A stretch of 64,000 nt of DNA. Source: Oligoflexus tunisiensis. Lineage in GTDB: Bacteria; Bdellovibrionota_B; Oligoflexia; Oligoflexales; Oligoflexaceae. Below are positions 49,272 to 57,947 of the stretch, one piece after another. Position numbers and translations under genes: made by a program. How positions within the stretch are numbered: position 1 is the first letter of the stretch; each line of letters opens with the position of its first letter. The stretch lies in NCBI RefSeq assembly GCF_001748245.1, contig NZ_BDFO01000001.1, positions 4,665,471 through 4,729,470 on the forward strand, in the 5' to 3' direction. The notes under the pieces were generated by a model. It did no database searches, was not told where the DNA came from, and was given only the letters and a program-made list of their open reading frames with translations.

Positions 49272-52175
49272 ATGGAAGATCTGTTTGAAGCGGTACGGGA
49301 AAACGCCAGCAAGGATGCCTGGTCGCGCGGCGTGGAGCTGGCGCGACAGGATGCGGTGACCGGCGATCGCAGCTCGAACGAGGAGATTGTCCTGCGTGTG
49401 CTCGATCGCAAGACGGGAGTGAGCGCTGTCATCACACTCCTGCCCGAGGATCTTGACTGGAACCGCGACTGCGCCTGCAAGGTCGATCCCTGTCCGCACG
49501 TGACCGCGGCCATCATTGCCCTCAAGCGGGCCCATGAGCAGGGCCAGGAACTGCCCAAATCAAAAACTGCCGCCGGCACGATTGTGCATGCGTTCACACG
49601 CGATCATGGAGCCTTGCACTTCGAGCGCGTGATCAGCCTCGATGGGAATTTGCAGCTGCTGACCGCACCGTTGACCAGCATCTCCACCGGTCGCGTGACC
49701 AGTCTGCCGGTGACCCCGACCAAAGTCGACCTTGCGGTGGAATCCGCCCTGCAAGGCGATCGTCGAGGCCGTCTGCAGGCGACCACCATCGCCCGTATTC
49801 TGCCTTTGCTCGTGGAGGCTGAGGTGACATTGGATGGCCAGCCCTGTTCCGTGCAGCGCGAACCCCTCGGCCTTGTGATTGCGCTGCGGGATGAAGGCAT
49901 CGGCATTCATGTTCAGGGAAGGCGGGACGCACGCATAACCGAGACCTTCAGCAACGGTGCCGTCCTTGCCGCCGATGGCCTGCATCCGCAGGCGGAACTT
50001 CATCTCGATCCCGACGAACGGCAGATGCTGGTCGCCGGCTTTCATGTGCCCTTACGGGATCTCGAAAAATTTTCCAGTGAAACTCTCCCCAAGTGGGAAC
50101 GTCGTTTCCGTATCGAAAATAGTGCGAAGAACATGCCGAAGTTCGTCGAGGCCGAGGCCCGCCTTGATCTGTATATGGAGGCCCAGGGGAATGAACTCTG
50201 GCTGCAGCCGGGTATCGTCTATGGCGATCCACCGATCGCCCGCATACGGGATGGTGTGTTCCGTCCCCTCGGTTCGGATGTTCCCATTCGCGATGCGGAT
50301 CGTGAACGCAAACTCAAGGATGATCTTTGGCGACAGTGGGGCATGGAACTTTATCAGGGTCGCCTCTATGCAGCGCCGGAAGCCATTCGCATCGTGGAGC
50401 ATTTCCAGAACTGGGATGGCACGATCAGCGGCGATGGTTTCCGGCAGTTTCGTAAAATGGGCCGGCTGAAGGCGGATGTGAAATGGCAGGAGGGTCGACT
50501 GCAGCTCGGTATGGAACTCGAAGGCCAGCCGGGAAAAAATCAGGTGGATGGGGCCGCGGCCCTGCGAGCCTGGGAGCGCGGGGAAAGCCTTGTGCCCTTG
50601 CTGGATGGAGGTTTTGCCGAGCTGCCGCGTGACTGGCTGGCCCGCTTCGGCCGCCAGATTCTTGATCTTCTGCTTGCGCAAGAGCACCAGGACGCGCTTC
50701 CGAAATCGGCGTTGCCTCAAGTCATTCAACTGTTGGAAGAGCAGGGCCAGGACAGTCCTCCGGATCTGCAGCCTTTCCGCCGTTTGCGCCTTTTCGACTT
50801 TCATCAGGCCACCCCGCGACTGCCGCGGGATTTTCGCGCGGAATTGCGGGCCTATCAAAAGCAGGGCGTGGCCTGGCTGCAGCATCTGCAGAGTCTGGAA
50901 CTCGGTGCGTTGCTGGCGGATGATATGGGTCTTGGAAAAACGGTGCAGGCCATCGCCACGCTGGCCTCCAAGGGCAATCTGATCATCGCCCCGACCAGCG
51001 TTCTGCCCAACTGGAGGCGCGAACTGGAGCGCTTCCGCCCCGATCTGCGGGTGTCCCTGTATCATGGACCGCAAAGGCAGTGGGATCCCAAAGCCGATGT
51101 GGTGCTGACGAGCTATGGCCTTGTGCGCAGCGAGGAGGCCCGTTTTGCCGAAGCTTCGTGGAATACGCTGGTGCTTGATGAGGCACAGACCATCAAGAAT
51201 CCGGAAAGTCGCATTGCCCATGCCGTACAAAAGTTGAAAGGCACATTCCGTCTCGCTCTGTCCGGAACTCCAGTGGAAAACCGCCTCGATGATCTTTGGA
51301 GTCTCTTCGCCTTTTTGAATCCCGGTCTTTTGGGAGGCCGCAAGGATTTCCGCGAACGCTTCAGCCGGCCGATCGAGAATGGCGAGCAGGCTGTGGCAGA
51401 CCGCCTGCGACAGATCACCAAACCCTTTATTTTAAGGCGTTTGAAACGTGATGTGGCCCCTGAGCTGCCACCGCGTATTGAAAAAGTTCTGTATGCGGAA
51501 CTCTGGCCCGAGGAACGGGAACTTTATACCGCGATCCAGGGCGCCACACGACGCGATGTCGTGGAAAAATTGCAGGCCGGCGGTTCGGTGATCGAAGCCC
51601 TTGAAGCTCTTTTGCGCATGCGACAGGCCTGCTGTCATCCGGCGCTGCTTCCGCAGCAGTCGGCACCGCACTCCTCGAAGCTGACCGTTCTCATGGAAAG
51701 CCTGGAGGTGGCGCTGGCGGAGGGTCACAAGGCTCTGGTCTTCTCGCAATGGACCAGCCTGCTGGATCTTTTGGAGCCCATCCTGGAAACGGCCGGCCTG
51801 CGTTATCTCCGTTTGGACGGAAGTACTGCGGATCGCCAGGCGGTGGTGGATGCCTTTCAGAATCCGGACGGTCCTCCGGTACTCATCATGTCGCTCAAAG
51901 CCGGTGGCGTGGGTCTGAACCTTACGCAGGCGGATCATGTCTTTATTCTGGATCCCTGGTGGAACCCCGCGGCCCAGGATCAGGCGGCGGACCGCGCGCA
52001 CCGCATTGGTCAGGATCGAACGGTCATGATTCATCCGATCGTGGCCCTCGATAGCGTCGAGGAAAAGATACTGGAACTGCAGGCAGCCAAGCGGGCCCTG
52101 GCCGCCGCGGCCGTCGGGGAAGGCGCGGCCCTGCCCACGCTGACGCGCGACGACCTTCTGCAACTCCTCGCTTGA
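49272..52175 (+). CDS. SNF2-family helicase/translocase with SWIM zinc finger
   Basis: A 967-residue protein. N-terminal SWIM zinc finger (CACKVDPCPHVTAAI, CxC...CxH) near residue 60, an uncharacterised middle region (100-510), then the SNF2 motor (about 525-940). Motor motifs: Walker A LLADDMGLGKTVQAIATLA (near 549), DEAQ box LVLDEAQTIKN (near 634), SGTPVENRLDDLWSL, and helicase-C GGVGLNLTQADHVFILDPWW, DRAHRIGQDRTV. It uses ATP to move along duplex DNA and remodel DNA-protein complexes. Domain order matches the bacterial SWIM-SNF2 (HepA-like) group. Upstream of it, facing away, is an RHH protein. Confidence 0.95.
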   Translation: MEDLFEAVRENASKDAWSRGVELARQDAVTGDRSSNEEIVLRVLDRKTGVSAVITLLPEDLDWNRDCACKVDPCPHVTAAIIALKRAHEQGQELPKSKTAAGTIVHAFTRDHGALHFERVISLDGNLQLLTAPLTSISTGRVTSLPVTPTKVDLAVESALQGDRRGRLQATTIARILPLLVEAEVTLDGQPCSVQREPLGLVIALRDEGIGIHVQGRRDARITETFSNGAVLAADGLHPQAELHLDPDERQMLVAGFHVPLRDLEKFSSETLPKWERRFRIENSAKNMPKFVEAEARLDLYMEAQGNELWLQPGIVYGDPPIARIRDGVFRPLGSDVPIRDADRERKLKDDLWRQWGMELYQGRLYAAPEAIRIVEHFQNWDGTISGDGFRQFRKMGRLKADVKWQEGRLQLGMELEGQPGKNQVDGAAALRAWERGESLVPLLDGGFAELPRDWLARFGRQILDLLLAQEHQDALPKSALPQVIQLLEEQGQDSPPDLQPFRRLRLFDFHQATPRLPRDFRAELRAYQKQGVAWLQHLQSLELGALLADDMGLGKTVQAIATLASKGNLIIAPTSVLPNWRRELERFRPDLRVSLYHGPQRQWDPKADVVLTSYGLVRSEEARFAEASWNTLVLDEAQTIKNPESRIAHAVQKLKGTFRLALSGTPVENRLDDLWSLFAFLNPGLLGGRKDFRERFSRPIENGEQAVADRLRQITKPFILRRLKRDVAPELPPRIEKVLYAELWPEERELYTAIQGATRRDVVEKLQAGGSVIEALEALLRMRQACCHPALLPQQSAPHSSKLTVLMESLEVALAEGHKALVFSQWTSLLDLLEPILETAGLRYLRLDGSTADRQAVVDAFQNPDGPPVLIMSLKAGGVGLNLTQADHVFILDPWWNPAAQDQAADRAHRIGQDRTVMIHPIVALDSVEEKILELQAAKRALAAAAVGEGAALPTLTRDDLLQLLA

Positions 52176-52185
52176 ATTCCCAAAA

Positions 52186-52214
52186 GAGTCTGGTTTTGCC
52201 CAAGGGCCAGACTC
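52186..52214. terminator. Hairpin after the SNF2 gene
   Basis: GAGTCTGG and CCAGACTC form a perfect eight-pair stem around 13 bases that contain an alternative GCCC-AA-GGGC stem. It starts ten bases after the stop; a C-rich tract follows rather than Ts. Confidence 0.45.
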
Positions 52215-52307
52215 ACTCCCCCCGCTGCCTGTCAACCGTCAGCACCATTCTGCCGATATCATAGCCAATGGTCCGCTTTTTGGATCTGACGAGAGGAGTG
52301 GTTCACC

Positions 52308-53474
52308 TTGGGCAACTATGAAAAAGACCTGAGCGTATTGGTTCTTTCAGCGCAAAAAGACCACGCCGAAACCATTGTGAAGGCACTCAACAAGCTGGAA
52401 ATTCAGAATATTCTGGTGATGGATAACGGCATCGATGCCCTGCAACAGATGACCGAACAGGCCTTTGGTTTTTTGATCTGCGATCAAAATATCCGCCCCA
52501 TTTCCGGCTGGCAGCTGATCAAGGAAATCAAGACCTCCGACCGCATTCCGAACCGTCCCGTGATTCTGTTTGGCAGGGACTCCCAGCCTGAGAGCGATGA
52601 GGTTCTCAAACGCTATGGTCTGATCAAATACCTGCAGTTTCCCGTGCAAACCTCGGATCTGGACTTCACCATGGATTCAACCCTTTCGCTTTTCAATACC
52701 TCGGGAACACTCGAAAACAAATATTCCAAGGCCAAGGACTTCCTGATCAAAAACAAGTCCAGGGAGGCCATTGAACTCTACTCCGAACTGCGCGGTCTGA
52801 CCAAAAACAGCGCCCGCAGTTCCCTGGGTCTGGCCGAGGCCTTCCTGCAGGATAAACAGATCGCCCAGGCGGAGAAGGTGATCGAGGAACTCTCGAAAAG
52901 TGATGAGGACTCACCCGCGCGCGCGCTGCTGCAGGCGAAAATCCTTTTGCAAAAAAATCAGGGCGAGCCGGCTGTCGATCTCCTCAGGAAAGTGCTGGAT
53001 CAGTTTCCCAATGGCTTTTATTTCACCAGGGCCATCAAGCTGCTGATGGATTTTCAACAATTCCGTCTGGCGGCCCCGCTCTGCCACAGCGCGATGCGGG
53101 TCGGGATCGAGCGTCCGGAGTTTCTGCTTTGCCTTGGCAAGGATCGCTACAGTGAAGGCGATATGGAAGGCGCTCTGGATTACACGCAACAGCATGAAAG
53201 CGCCTTTGGCATGACCAGCGAGATCCATAATCTCCGTGGGGTCTGCTTCAAAAAACTCGGTGATCACAACCGGGCCATCGAATCCTATGAAGAGGCGCTG
53301 CAGCTGAATCCGACCGACGCCCGGGTGTATTTCAACCTGGCGATGTGTTCCATCCAGATGAAGCGCAATGACGAAGCCGTCCGCTATCTCGAACTCTGTC
53401 TGCAGTATGCCCCCGCCTTCCCGAAGGCACGGGAGAAACTCCAGCAGCTGCGCCGCAGGGCGCCCGCCGCGTGA
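52308..53474 (+). CDS. Receiver-like domain plus TPR repeats, TTG start
   Basis: A 388-residue cytosolic protein: an N-terminal receiver-like domain (8-125) with phospho-Asp in LICDQNIRP but without the usual acidic pair (LVLSAQKD instead) and a Lys followed by Tyr (IKYLQFPV), so phosphorylation is doubtful. Residues 145-385 are tetratricopeptide-type helices (GLAEAFLQDKQIAQAEKVIE, NRAIESYEEALQLNPTDARV). The TTG at 52308 is chosen because GAGAGGAG lies nine bases upstream and no in-frame ATG exists before the receiver core. It follows the SNF2 gene by 130 bases and precedes the CYP102 gene. Probably a scaffold in a signalling complex. Confidence 0.8.
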   Translation: MGNYEKDLSVLVLSAQKDHAETIVKALNKLEIQNILVMDNGIDALQQMTEQAFGFLICDQNIRPISGWQLIKEIKTSDRIPNRPVILFGRDSQPESDEVLKRYGLIKYLQFPVQTSDLDFTMDSTLSLFNTSGTLENKYSKAKDFLIKNKSREAIELYSELRGLTKNSARSSLGLAEAFLQDKQIAQAEKVIEELSKSDEDSPARALLQAKILLQKNQGEPAVDLLRKVLDQFPNGFYFTRAIKLLMDFQQFRLAAPLCHSAMRVGIERPEFLLCLGKDRYSEGDMEGALDYTQQHESAFGMTSEIHNLRGVCFKKLGDHNRAIESYEEALQLNPTDARVYFNLAMCSIQMKRNDEAVRYLELCLQYAPAFPKAREKLQQLRRRAPAA

Positions 53475-53530
53475 GTGAGGTCGGCCGCCTAGGATCTTTC
53501 ACCAGGTCACGCGTCAGGATTTCGGTTTCA

Positions 53531-53539
53531 TGCTAAAAT
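53531..53539 (+). promoter_or_regulatory. Extended -10 element of the CYP102 gene
   Basis: TGCTAAAAT is a TGn-extended -10 (five of six core bases), 38 bases before the CYP102 start codon. No good -35 is present, as expected of an extended -10 promoter. Confidence 0.4.
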
Positions 53540-53553
53540 AAGTCCTCAATCAA

Positions 53554-53565
53554 TCATGATCATGA
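53554..53565. promoter_or_regulatory. 12-base perfect palindrome overlapping the start region of the CYP102 gene
   Basis: TCATGATCATGA is an exact palindrome just downstream of the extended -10 and overlapping the region where a repressor would block transcription. In Bacillus megaterium the CYP102A1 gene is controlled by the repressor BM3R1 binding a palindrome, so an analogous site is plausible, though this sequence differs and no repressor gene is adjacent. Confidence 0.35.
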
Positions 53566-53576
53566 GGACTGGACTT

Positions 53577-56500
53577 ATGACGGCTGTGCATCCCATTCCG
53601 CATCCTCCGCGCCTGCCGATTATCGGCAACCTGCCCCAGGTTTTCGGTGACACCATCGTTCAGGAACTTGTGGCTCTGGCCCGACAATACTATCCGATCT
53701 ATGAGATGGTGATTCCAGGAACCCGATTCTATGTCATCAGCAGTCATGAGCTGGTCCGCGAAGTCTGCGACGAAAAGCGCTTTCACAAGGCCGTCCACGG
53801 CGTGCTGATGGAAATCCGCCGTTTCGCAGGTGATGGGCTGTTTACGGCGCTGCCCGGAGAACCCAACTGGAGCAAGGCTCACAACATTCTTCTGCCCGGC
53901 TTTGGTTTGAAGCAGATGAAGGAGTATCTGCCCAAGATGCTGGAAGTGGCTCAACAGCTTCTTCAAAAGTGGCAGGTGGTCGGCGAACAGGGCATTGATG
54001 TATCCGCGGACTTCACCCGGCTGACGCTGGACACCATCGCTCTCTGCGGGTTTGATCATCGCTTTCGTTCGTTCGCCTCGGATCAGCTGCACCCTTTCCT
54101 GGATGCCATGATCCTGGGTCTCCAGAATTCCGCAGCCCGTATCAAGAAAACCAAATTGCAAAACGCCCTCGATAAAAAATCGGAAAGGCAATTCAACGCC
54201 GGCCGCGATCTGATGTTCCGCGTGGTGGATGAACTGCTGGCCGAACGCCATAAGAATGCCGAAAAGTTCAAGGACAAGGTGGATTTCCTGTCTCTCATGC
54301 TCAATGGGATGGATAAAAAAACCGGCGAAAAGCTCGACTTTGAAAACATCCGTTATCAGCTCATCACATTCCTGATCGCCGGCCACGAAACCACGAGCGG
54401 CCTTCTCTCCTTTGCCACCTACTTCCTCGTGTCCCATCCTGAAGTCATGCAGAAGGCCGTTGAGGAAGTGGATCGCGTACTGGGTCGGGATCCGGACTAT
54501 CAGCTGAGTTTCAAGGATATTGGCGACCTGAAATATCTGAACCACGTGCTGCGGGAAACCTTGCGCCTCTGGCCCACCGCTCCCGCTTTTGCACGCACGC
54601 CCTATGAAGACACGATCATCGGCGACCGCTATGAAATCAAGAAGGGTGAAGAGGTGCTGGTGCTTCTGCCGGCCCTGCATCGTGATCCGGCGGTGTGGAA
54701 GGACCCCGAAGCTTTCGATCCGGACCGTTTTGCGGCCGGTGCGGAAGACAAAATTCCGGAATACGCCTGGCGACCTTTTGGAACCGGGGCTCGTTCCTGC
54801 ATCGGTCAGCACTTTGCCATGGTCGAAGCCACGGCCGCGCTCGCTCTGATTCTGAAGCACTTTGAAATCAAGGGTGAACCCGACTATAAGCTGAAGGTGA
54901 AGGAAACCCTGACCCTGAAACCTGCCGATTTCCGCATCAAGGCCTTTCCCCGTCTGCCCCTGCATCGGGCTCCGGTGGCTTTCAAAGCGGAGGACAGAGT
55001 CCCGGTGGCAACGCGCGAGCAGGATGAAATGATTCTGCCCCAGCATGGGACCGCGCTGGCCATTTACTATGGTTCCAATATGGGCACCAGCGAAGAGCTG
55101 GCTCAACGTCTCGCGCAGCAGGGCAGGCGGCTCGGATTTGTGGCCCGCGTGGCCGCGCTTGATGATGCCGTCGAGGCCATGCCCAATTCCGGGATCGTGT
55201 TGATCGTCACAGCCACATACAACGGCATGCCTCCGGATAACGCACAGCGTTTTGCCGAGTGGATGCGATCCGATCGTTTCCGCGTCGATGGTTTGCGCTT
55301 TGCCGTCCTCGGCTGCGGCAACACCCAATGGAAAACCTTCCAGGCCTTTCCGCGGGAGATCGATCGGACACTGGCAGCCAAAGGCGGCATCCGCCTTCTC
55401 GATGCTGGTGAAGCGGATGCCAATGCGGATTTTGAAAACGGCTGCGAACAGTTCACCAAGGGTTTCTGGAAGGAAACCCTGGAGGAACTGAATCTGGAAT
55501 TGCCCACCCGGGGCCTGAACCGTGCCACCCCCAAACGCTACCAGGTGCAGGTGGTTCAGCATTCACCCCTGCGTCCCCTGCATGCGAGCTACCAGGCGAA
55601 GCCGTTCCGCGTCGTGGCCAATCACGAATTGTATAAGGTCGAGGATGCCGATGGAACCGAACGTTCGACCCGGCACATCGAACTCCAGCTGCCGGAGGGC
55701 ATGAGTTACCGCGTCGGCGATCATCTTGGTGTGTTCGCTCACAATCGTGATCATGTGGTTGAGGCCGTGGCGCTGCGCCTTGGTTTTGCGACCGATACCC
55801 TCGTGACCCTGGAGCAGCAGCAGAAGGAAGGCGGTTTTCTTCCCACCGGGCGCCAGGTCGCGCTCGGTCGACTCCTGCGTGAATACATTGAATTGCAGGA
55901 GGTCGTCTCCCGACGTCACCTGGAAACACTGGCGAGCCATTGCCTCGTGCAGGAGGAACGGCAGACCCTGAGCGGCTGGGCTCAGGATACCACCGCAGGT
56001 CACGCGCAGTATCAACAGGAGGTTCTGAACAAACGTCGTTCCATTTACGATATCCTCTGCGCTTTCCCCTCGTGCCATCTGCCGCTGGATGCCTTCCTGG
56101 ATATGGCGGCTCCGATTCGCCCGCGGTATTATTCCATTTCCTCGTCACCCCTGACCCAGGCGCGCACCGTGTCTCTGACCGTGGGTGTGGTCGCCGGTCC
56201 GTCCCTGGCGGCCAATGGCACATTCAAAGGCGTCTGCTCGTCCTTTCTGCAGAGTCGTGAAATCGGCGATGCGATCTTTGCCTTTGTGAAAGCCCCGACC
56301 CTGCCCTTTACCCTGCCGCAGGATGCGGAACGCCCCATCATTATGGTGGGACCAGGCACAGGCTTTGCGCCCTTCCGTGGATTTTTGCAGGAACGTCTGG
56401 CTCTGAAAAATGCGGGGAAAAATCCGGGACCGGCGCTGCTGTTTTTTGGCTGCCGCTGGCAGGACAAGGACTTTATTTATCGCACCGAGATGGAAGGCTT

Positions 56501-56801
56501 TCAGCAGCAGGCGGTGACGGAACTTCATTGCGCTTTTTCGCATCAGGAGGGCAGTGCATTCCGTTATGTCCAGGACCGCATCTGGGAGCAGCGGAATCGG
56601 GTATGGGAGCTTCTGCAAAAGAATGCTGTGATCTTTGTCTGTGGTGATGGCCTGCAGATGGCGCCGGATGTCCGCGCGATGTTCGCCCGGATTTATGCGG
56701 ATAAAACCGGCAAGGATGCGGCCGCTGCGGAGGCCTGGCTCAAGGATATGGAAAACGGACAGCGTTATCTGGTGGATGTGTTCGGACAGAAAAAAACCTG
56801 A
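53577..56801 (+). CDS. Self-sufficient cytochrome P450-reductase fusion (CYP102 type)
   Basis: A 1074-residue fusion close in layout to P450 BM3 (1049). Heme domain to about 455: I-helix FLIAGHETTSGLLSFATYFL, ExxR in VLRETLRL, and the heme loop FGTGARSCIGQHFA with thiolate Cys408. Flavodoxin-like FMN domain (490-635; IYYGSNMGTSEELAQ). FAD/NADPH reductase (660-1074; RPRYYSISSSP near 849, MVGPGTGFAPFRGFLQE near 923). It should hydroxylate fatty acids or similar amphiphiles with NADPH and O2 and no extra partner. By eye the BM3 substrate-anchoring Arg47 and Tyr51 correspond here to Thr and Val, while Phe87 is kept in FAGDGLF. Start 53577 fits GAGG nine bases upstream; two ATGs lie just before it. 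Confidence 0.96.
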   Translation: MTAVHPIPHPPRLPIIGNLPQVFGDTIVQELVALARQYYPIYEMVIPGTRFYVISSHELVREVCDEKRFHKAVHGVLMEIRRFAGDGLFTALPGEPNWSKAHNILLPGFGLKQMKEYLPKMLEVAQQLLQKWQVVGEQGIDVSADFTRLTLDTIALCGFDHRFRSFASDQLHPFLDAMILGLQNSAARIKKTKLQNALDKKSERQFNAGRDLMFRVVDELLAERHKNAEKFKDKVDFLSLMLNGMDKKTGEKLDFENIRYQLITFLIAGHETTSGLLSFATYFLVSHPEVMQKAVEEVDRVLGRDPDYQLSFKDIGDLKYLNHVLRETLRLWPTAPAFARTPYEDTIIGDRYEIKKGEEVLVLLPALHRDPAVWKDPEAFDPDRFAAGAEDKIPEYAWRPFGTGARSCIGQHFAMVEATAALALILKHFEIKGEPDYKLKVKETLTLKPADFRIKAFPRLPLHRAPVAFKAEDRVPVATREQDEMILPQHGTALAIYYGSNMGTSEELAQRLAQQGRRLGFVARVAALDDAVEAMPNSGIVLIVTATYNGMPPDNAQRFAEWMRSDRFRVDGLRFAVLGCGNTQWKTFQAFPREIDRTLAAKGGIRLLDAGEADANADFENGCEQFTKGFWKETLEELNLELPTRGLNRATPKRYQVQVVQHSPLRPLHASYQAKPFRVVANHELYKVEDADGTERSTRHIELQLPEGMSYRVGDHLGVFAHNRDHVVEAVALRLGFATDTLVTLEQQQKEGGFLPTGRQVALGRLLREYIELQEVVSRRHLETLASHCLVQEERQTLSGWAQDTTAGHAQYQQEVLNKRRSIYDILCAFPSCHLPLDAFLDMAAPIRPRYYSISSSPLTQARTVSLTVGVVAGPSLAANGTFKGVCSSFLQSREIGDAIFAFVKAPTLPFTLPQDAERPIIMVGPGTGFAPFRGFLQERLALKNAGKNPGPALLFFGCRWQDKDFIYRTEMEGFQQQAVTELHCAFSHQEGSAFRYVQDRIWEQRNRVWELLQKNAVIFVCGDGLQMAPDVRAMFARIYADKTGKDAAAAEAWLKDMENGQRYLVDVFGQKKT

Positions 56802-56962
56802 TCATGCCAACCTGACTTTTCCCCAATTTATTGATTTTCTTAGCATTTTGGACCGGGCGCAAGCCCGGCTCAATGCGCAATGCAGGCGCAGTCCTTGCAA
56901 TACGCTCCCGATTTTCATAAGATGCCCTGTCCCTGTCAATCTCCAGGGAGAAAGGTGAACCC

Positions 56963-57220
56963 ATGGCTTTTTTTGATCAACTCAAAAACAGATTGGACAC
57001 GGTGCACACCTGGCCTTCGAACTACCTTTTTAAATTCATCGTGCCCATGCACAAAAAAGGCGAACTGCTGAACGTGCTCCCAACAGGTCTGATCGAGGAA
57101 AAGCTTTCCCGGACCGGTAAATATATCTCCATCAGTCTTAAGACCAGGGTCGAGGCTTCGGATGATATTATCGCAGTCTATAAGAAGGCTGCCTTGATCG
57201 AAGGCATCGTTTCCCTGTAA
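56963..57220 (+). CDS. DUF493 (YbeD-like) protein
   Basis: An 85-residue cytosolic protein of the DUF493/YbeD family, seen in the N-terminal WPSNYLFKFIVPM strand and the RTGKYISISLKTRVEASDDI core with a final IVSL strand, a small ferredoxin-like fold. YbeD structure resembles regulatory ACT-like domains; its function is not settled. GGGAGAAAGG precedes the start. It sits alone between the CYP102 gene and the convergent livF gene, whose stop is four bases from its stop. Confidence 0.8.
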   Translation: MAFFDQLKNRLDTVHTWPSNYLFKFIVPMHKKGELLNVLPTGLIEEKLSRTGKYISISLKTRVEASDDIIAVYKKAALIEGIVSL

Positions 57221-57224
57221 CAGC

Positions 57225-57947
57225 TCACGCGCCCAGGTAAGCTGTTCTCACGCGGGAATCATGCAAAAGCTCCTGGGCCCTTCCTTCCAAAACCACCCGA
57301 CCACTTTCCAGAACATAAGCCCGCTGCGCCAGACGCAGAGCCAGCTGTGCATTCTGTTCCACGAGCAGGAGCGCCATGCCCTTGGCATTCATCCCGCGCA
57401 TGCGATCGAAAATTTCCGCGACCACCAAGGGGGCAAGTCCCAGACTCGGTTCATCCAGCAAAAGAAGTTTCGGTCGGGCCATCAGCGCGCGACCGATGGC
57501 CAGCATCTGCTGCTCCCCTCCCGACAGGGTTCCAGCCGATTGCTGGCGTCTTTCCTTCAGGCGCGGGAAAAGTTGATAGCCCTCCTCCAGGCTTTGCTGG
57601 TTGCCGGCCTTGTCCGCCCGATGCACAAACCCGCCGAGCTTGAGATTATCTTCCACGCTTTGCTGCGCCAGCACCATGCGACCTTCGGGGGAATGCGCGA
57701 GACCCAGCCTCACACGGGCGGCGGCATCGCATTTGCGCAGATCCTGTCCGGCCCAATGAATCGATCCCGCGGCCGGGCGAATCAAACCGGAAATGGCCCG
57801 CAGACAGCTCGTCTTGCCGGCTCCATTCGCACCGATCAGCGTGACGATTTCCCCCGCATTCACGTGAAGATTAACATCATGCAGGGCCTGAATGCCTCCA
57901 TAGTGCACCGAGAGATCCTTGACCTGGAGCAGAGGGGCTTCCGTCAT
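57225..57947 (-). CDS. livF: Branched-chain amino-acid ABC transporter ATPase LivF
   Basis: A 240-residue ABC ATPase of the LivF type: Walker A IGANGAGKTSCLR (residues 38-46 region), Q-loop, signature LSGGEQQMLAIGRALMAR, Walker B LLLLDEPSLGLAP and switch His equivalent in LLVEQNAQ. It supplies energy for import of branched-chain amino acids or related compounds together with the fused LivMG protein. Its ATG overlaps the LivMG stop by four bases, so the two are translationally coupled. Last gene of the livK-livH-livMG-livF operon. Confidence 0.95.
   Translation of the reverse strand: MTEAPLLQVKDLSVHYGGIQALHDVNLHVNAGEIVTLIGANGAGKTSCLRAISGLIRPAAGSIHWAGQDLRKCDAAARVRLGLAHSPEGRMVLAQQSVEDNLKLGGFVHRADKAGNQQSLEEGYQLFPRLKERRQQSAGTLSGGEQQMLAIGRALMARPKLLLLDEPSLGLAPLVVAEIFDRMRGMNAKGMALLLVEQNAQLALRLAQRAYVLESGRVVLEGRAQELLHDSRVRTAYLGA

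Noticed and set aside
53550..55562. 670-codon open frame on the minus strand opposite the CYP102 gene
   Set aside because: It mirrors a strongly supported P450-reductase, has no recognisable domain or ribosome binding site, and has the His/Gly/Gln-rich composition typical of antisense of GC-rich genes.
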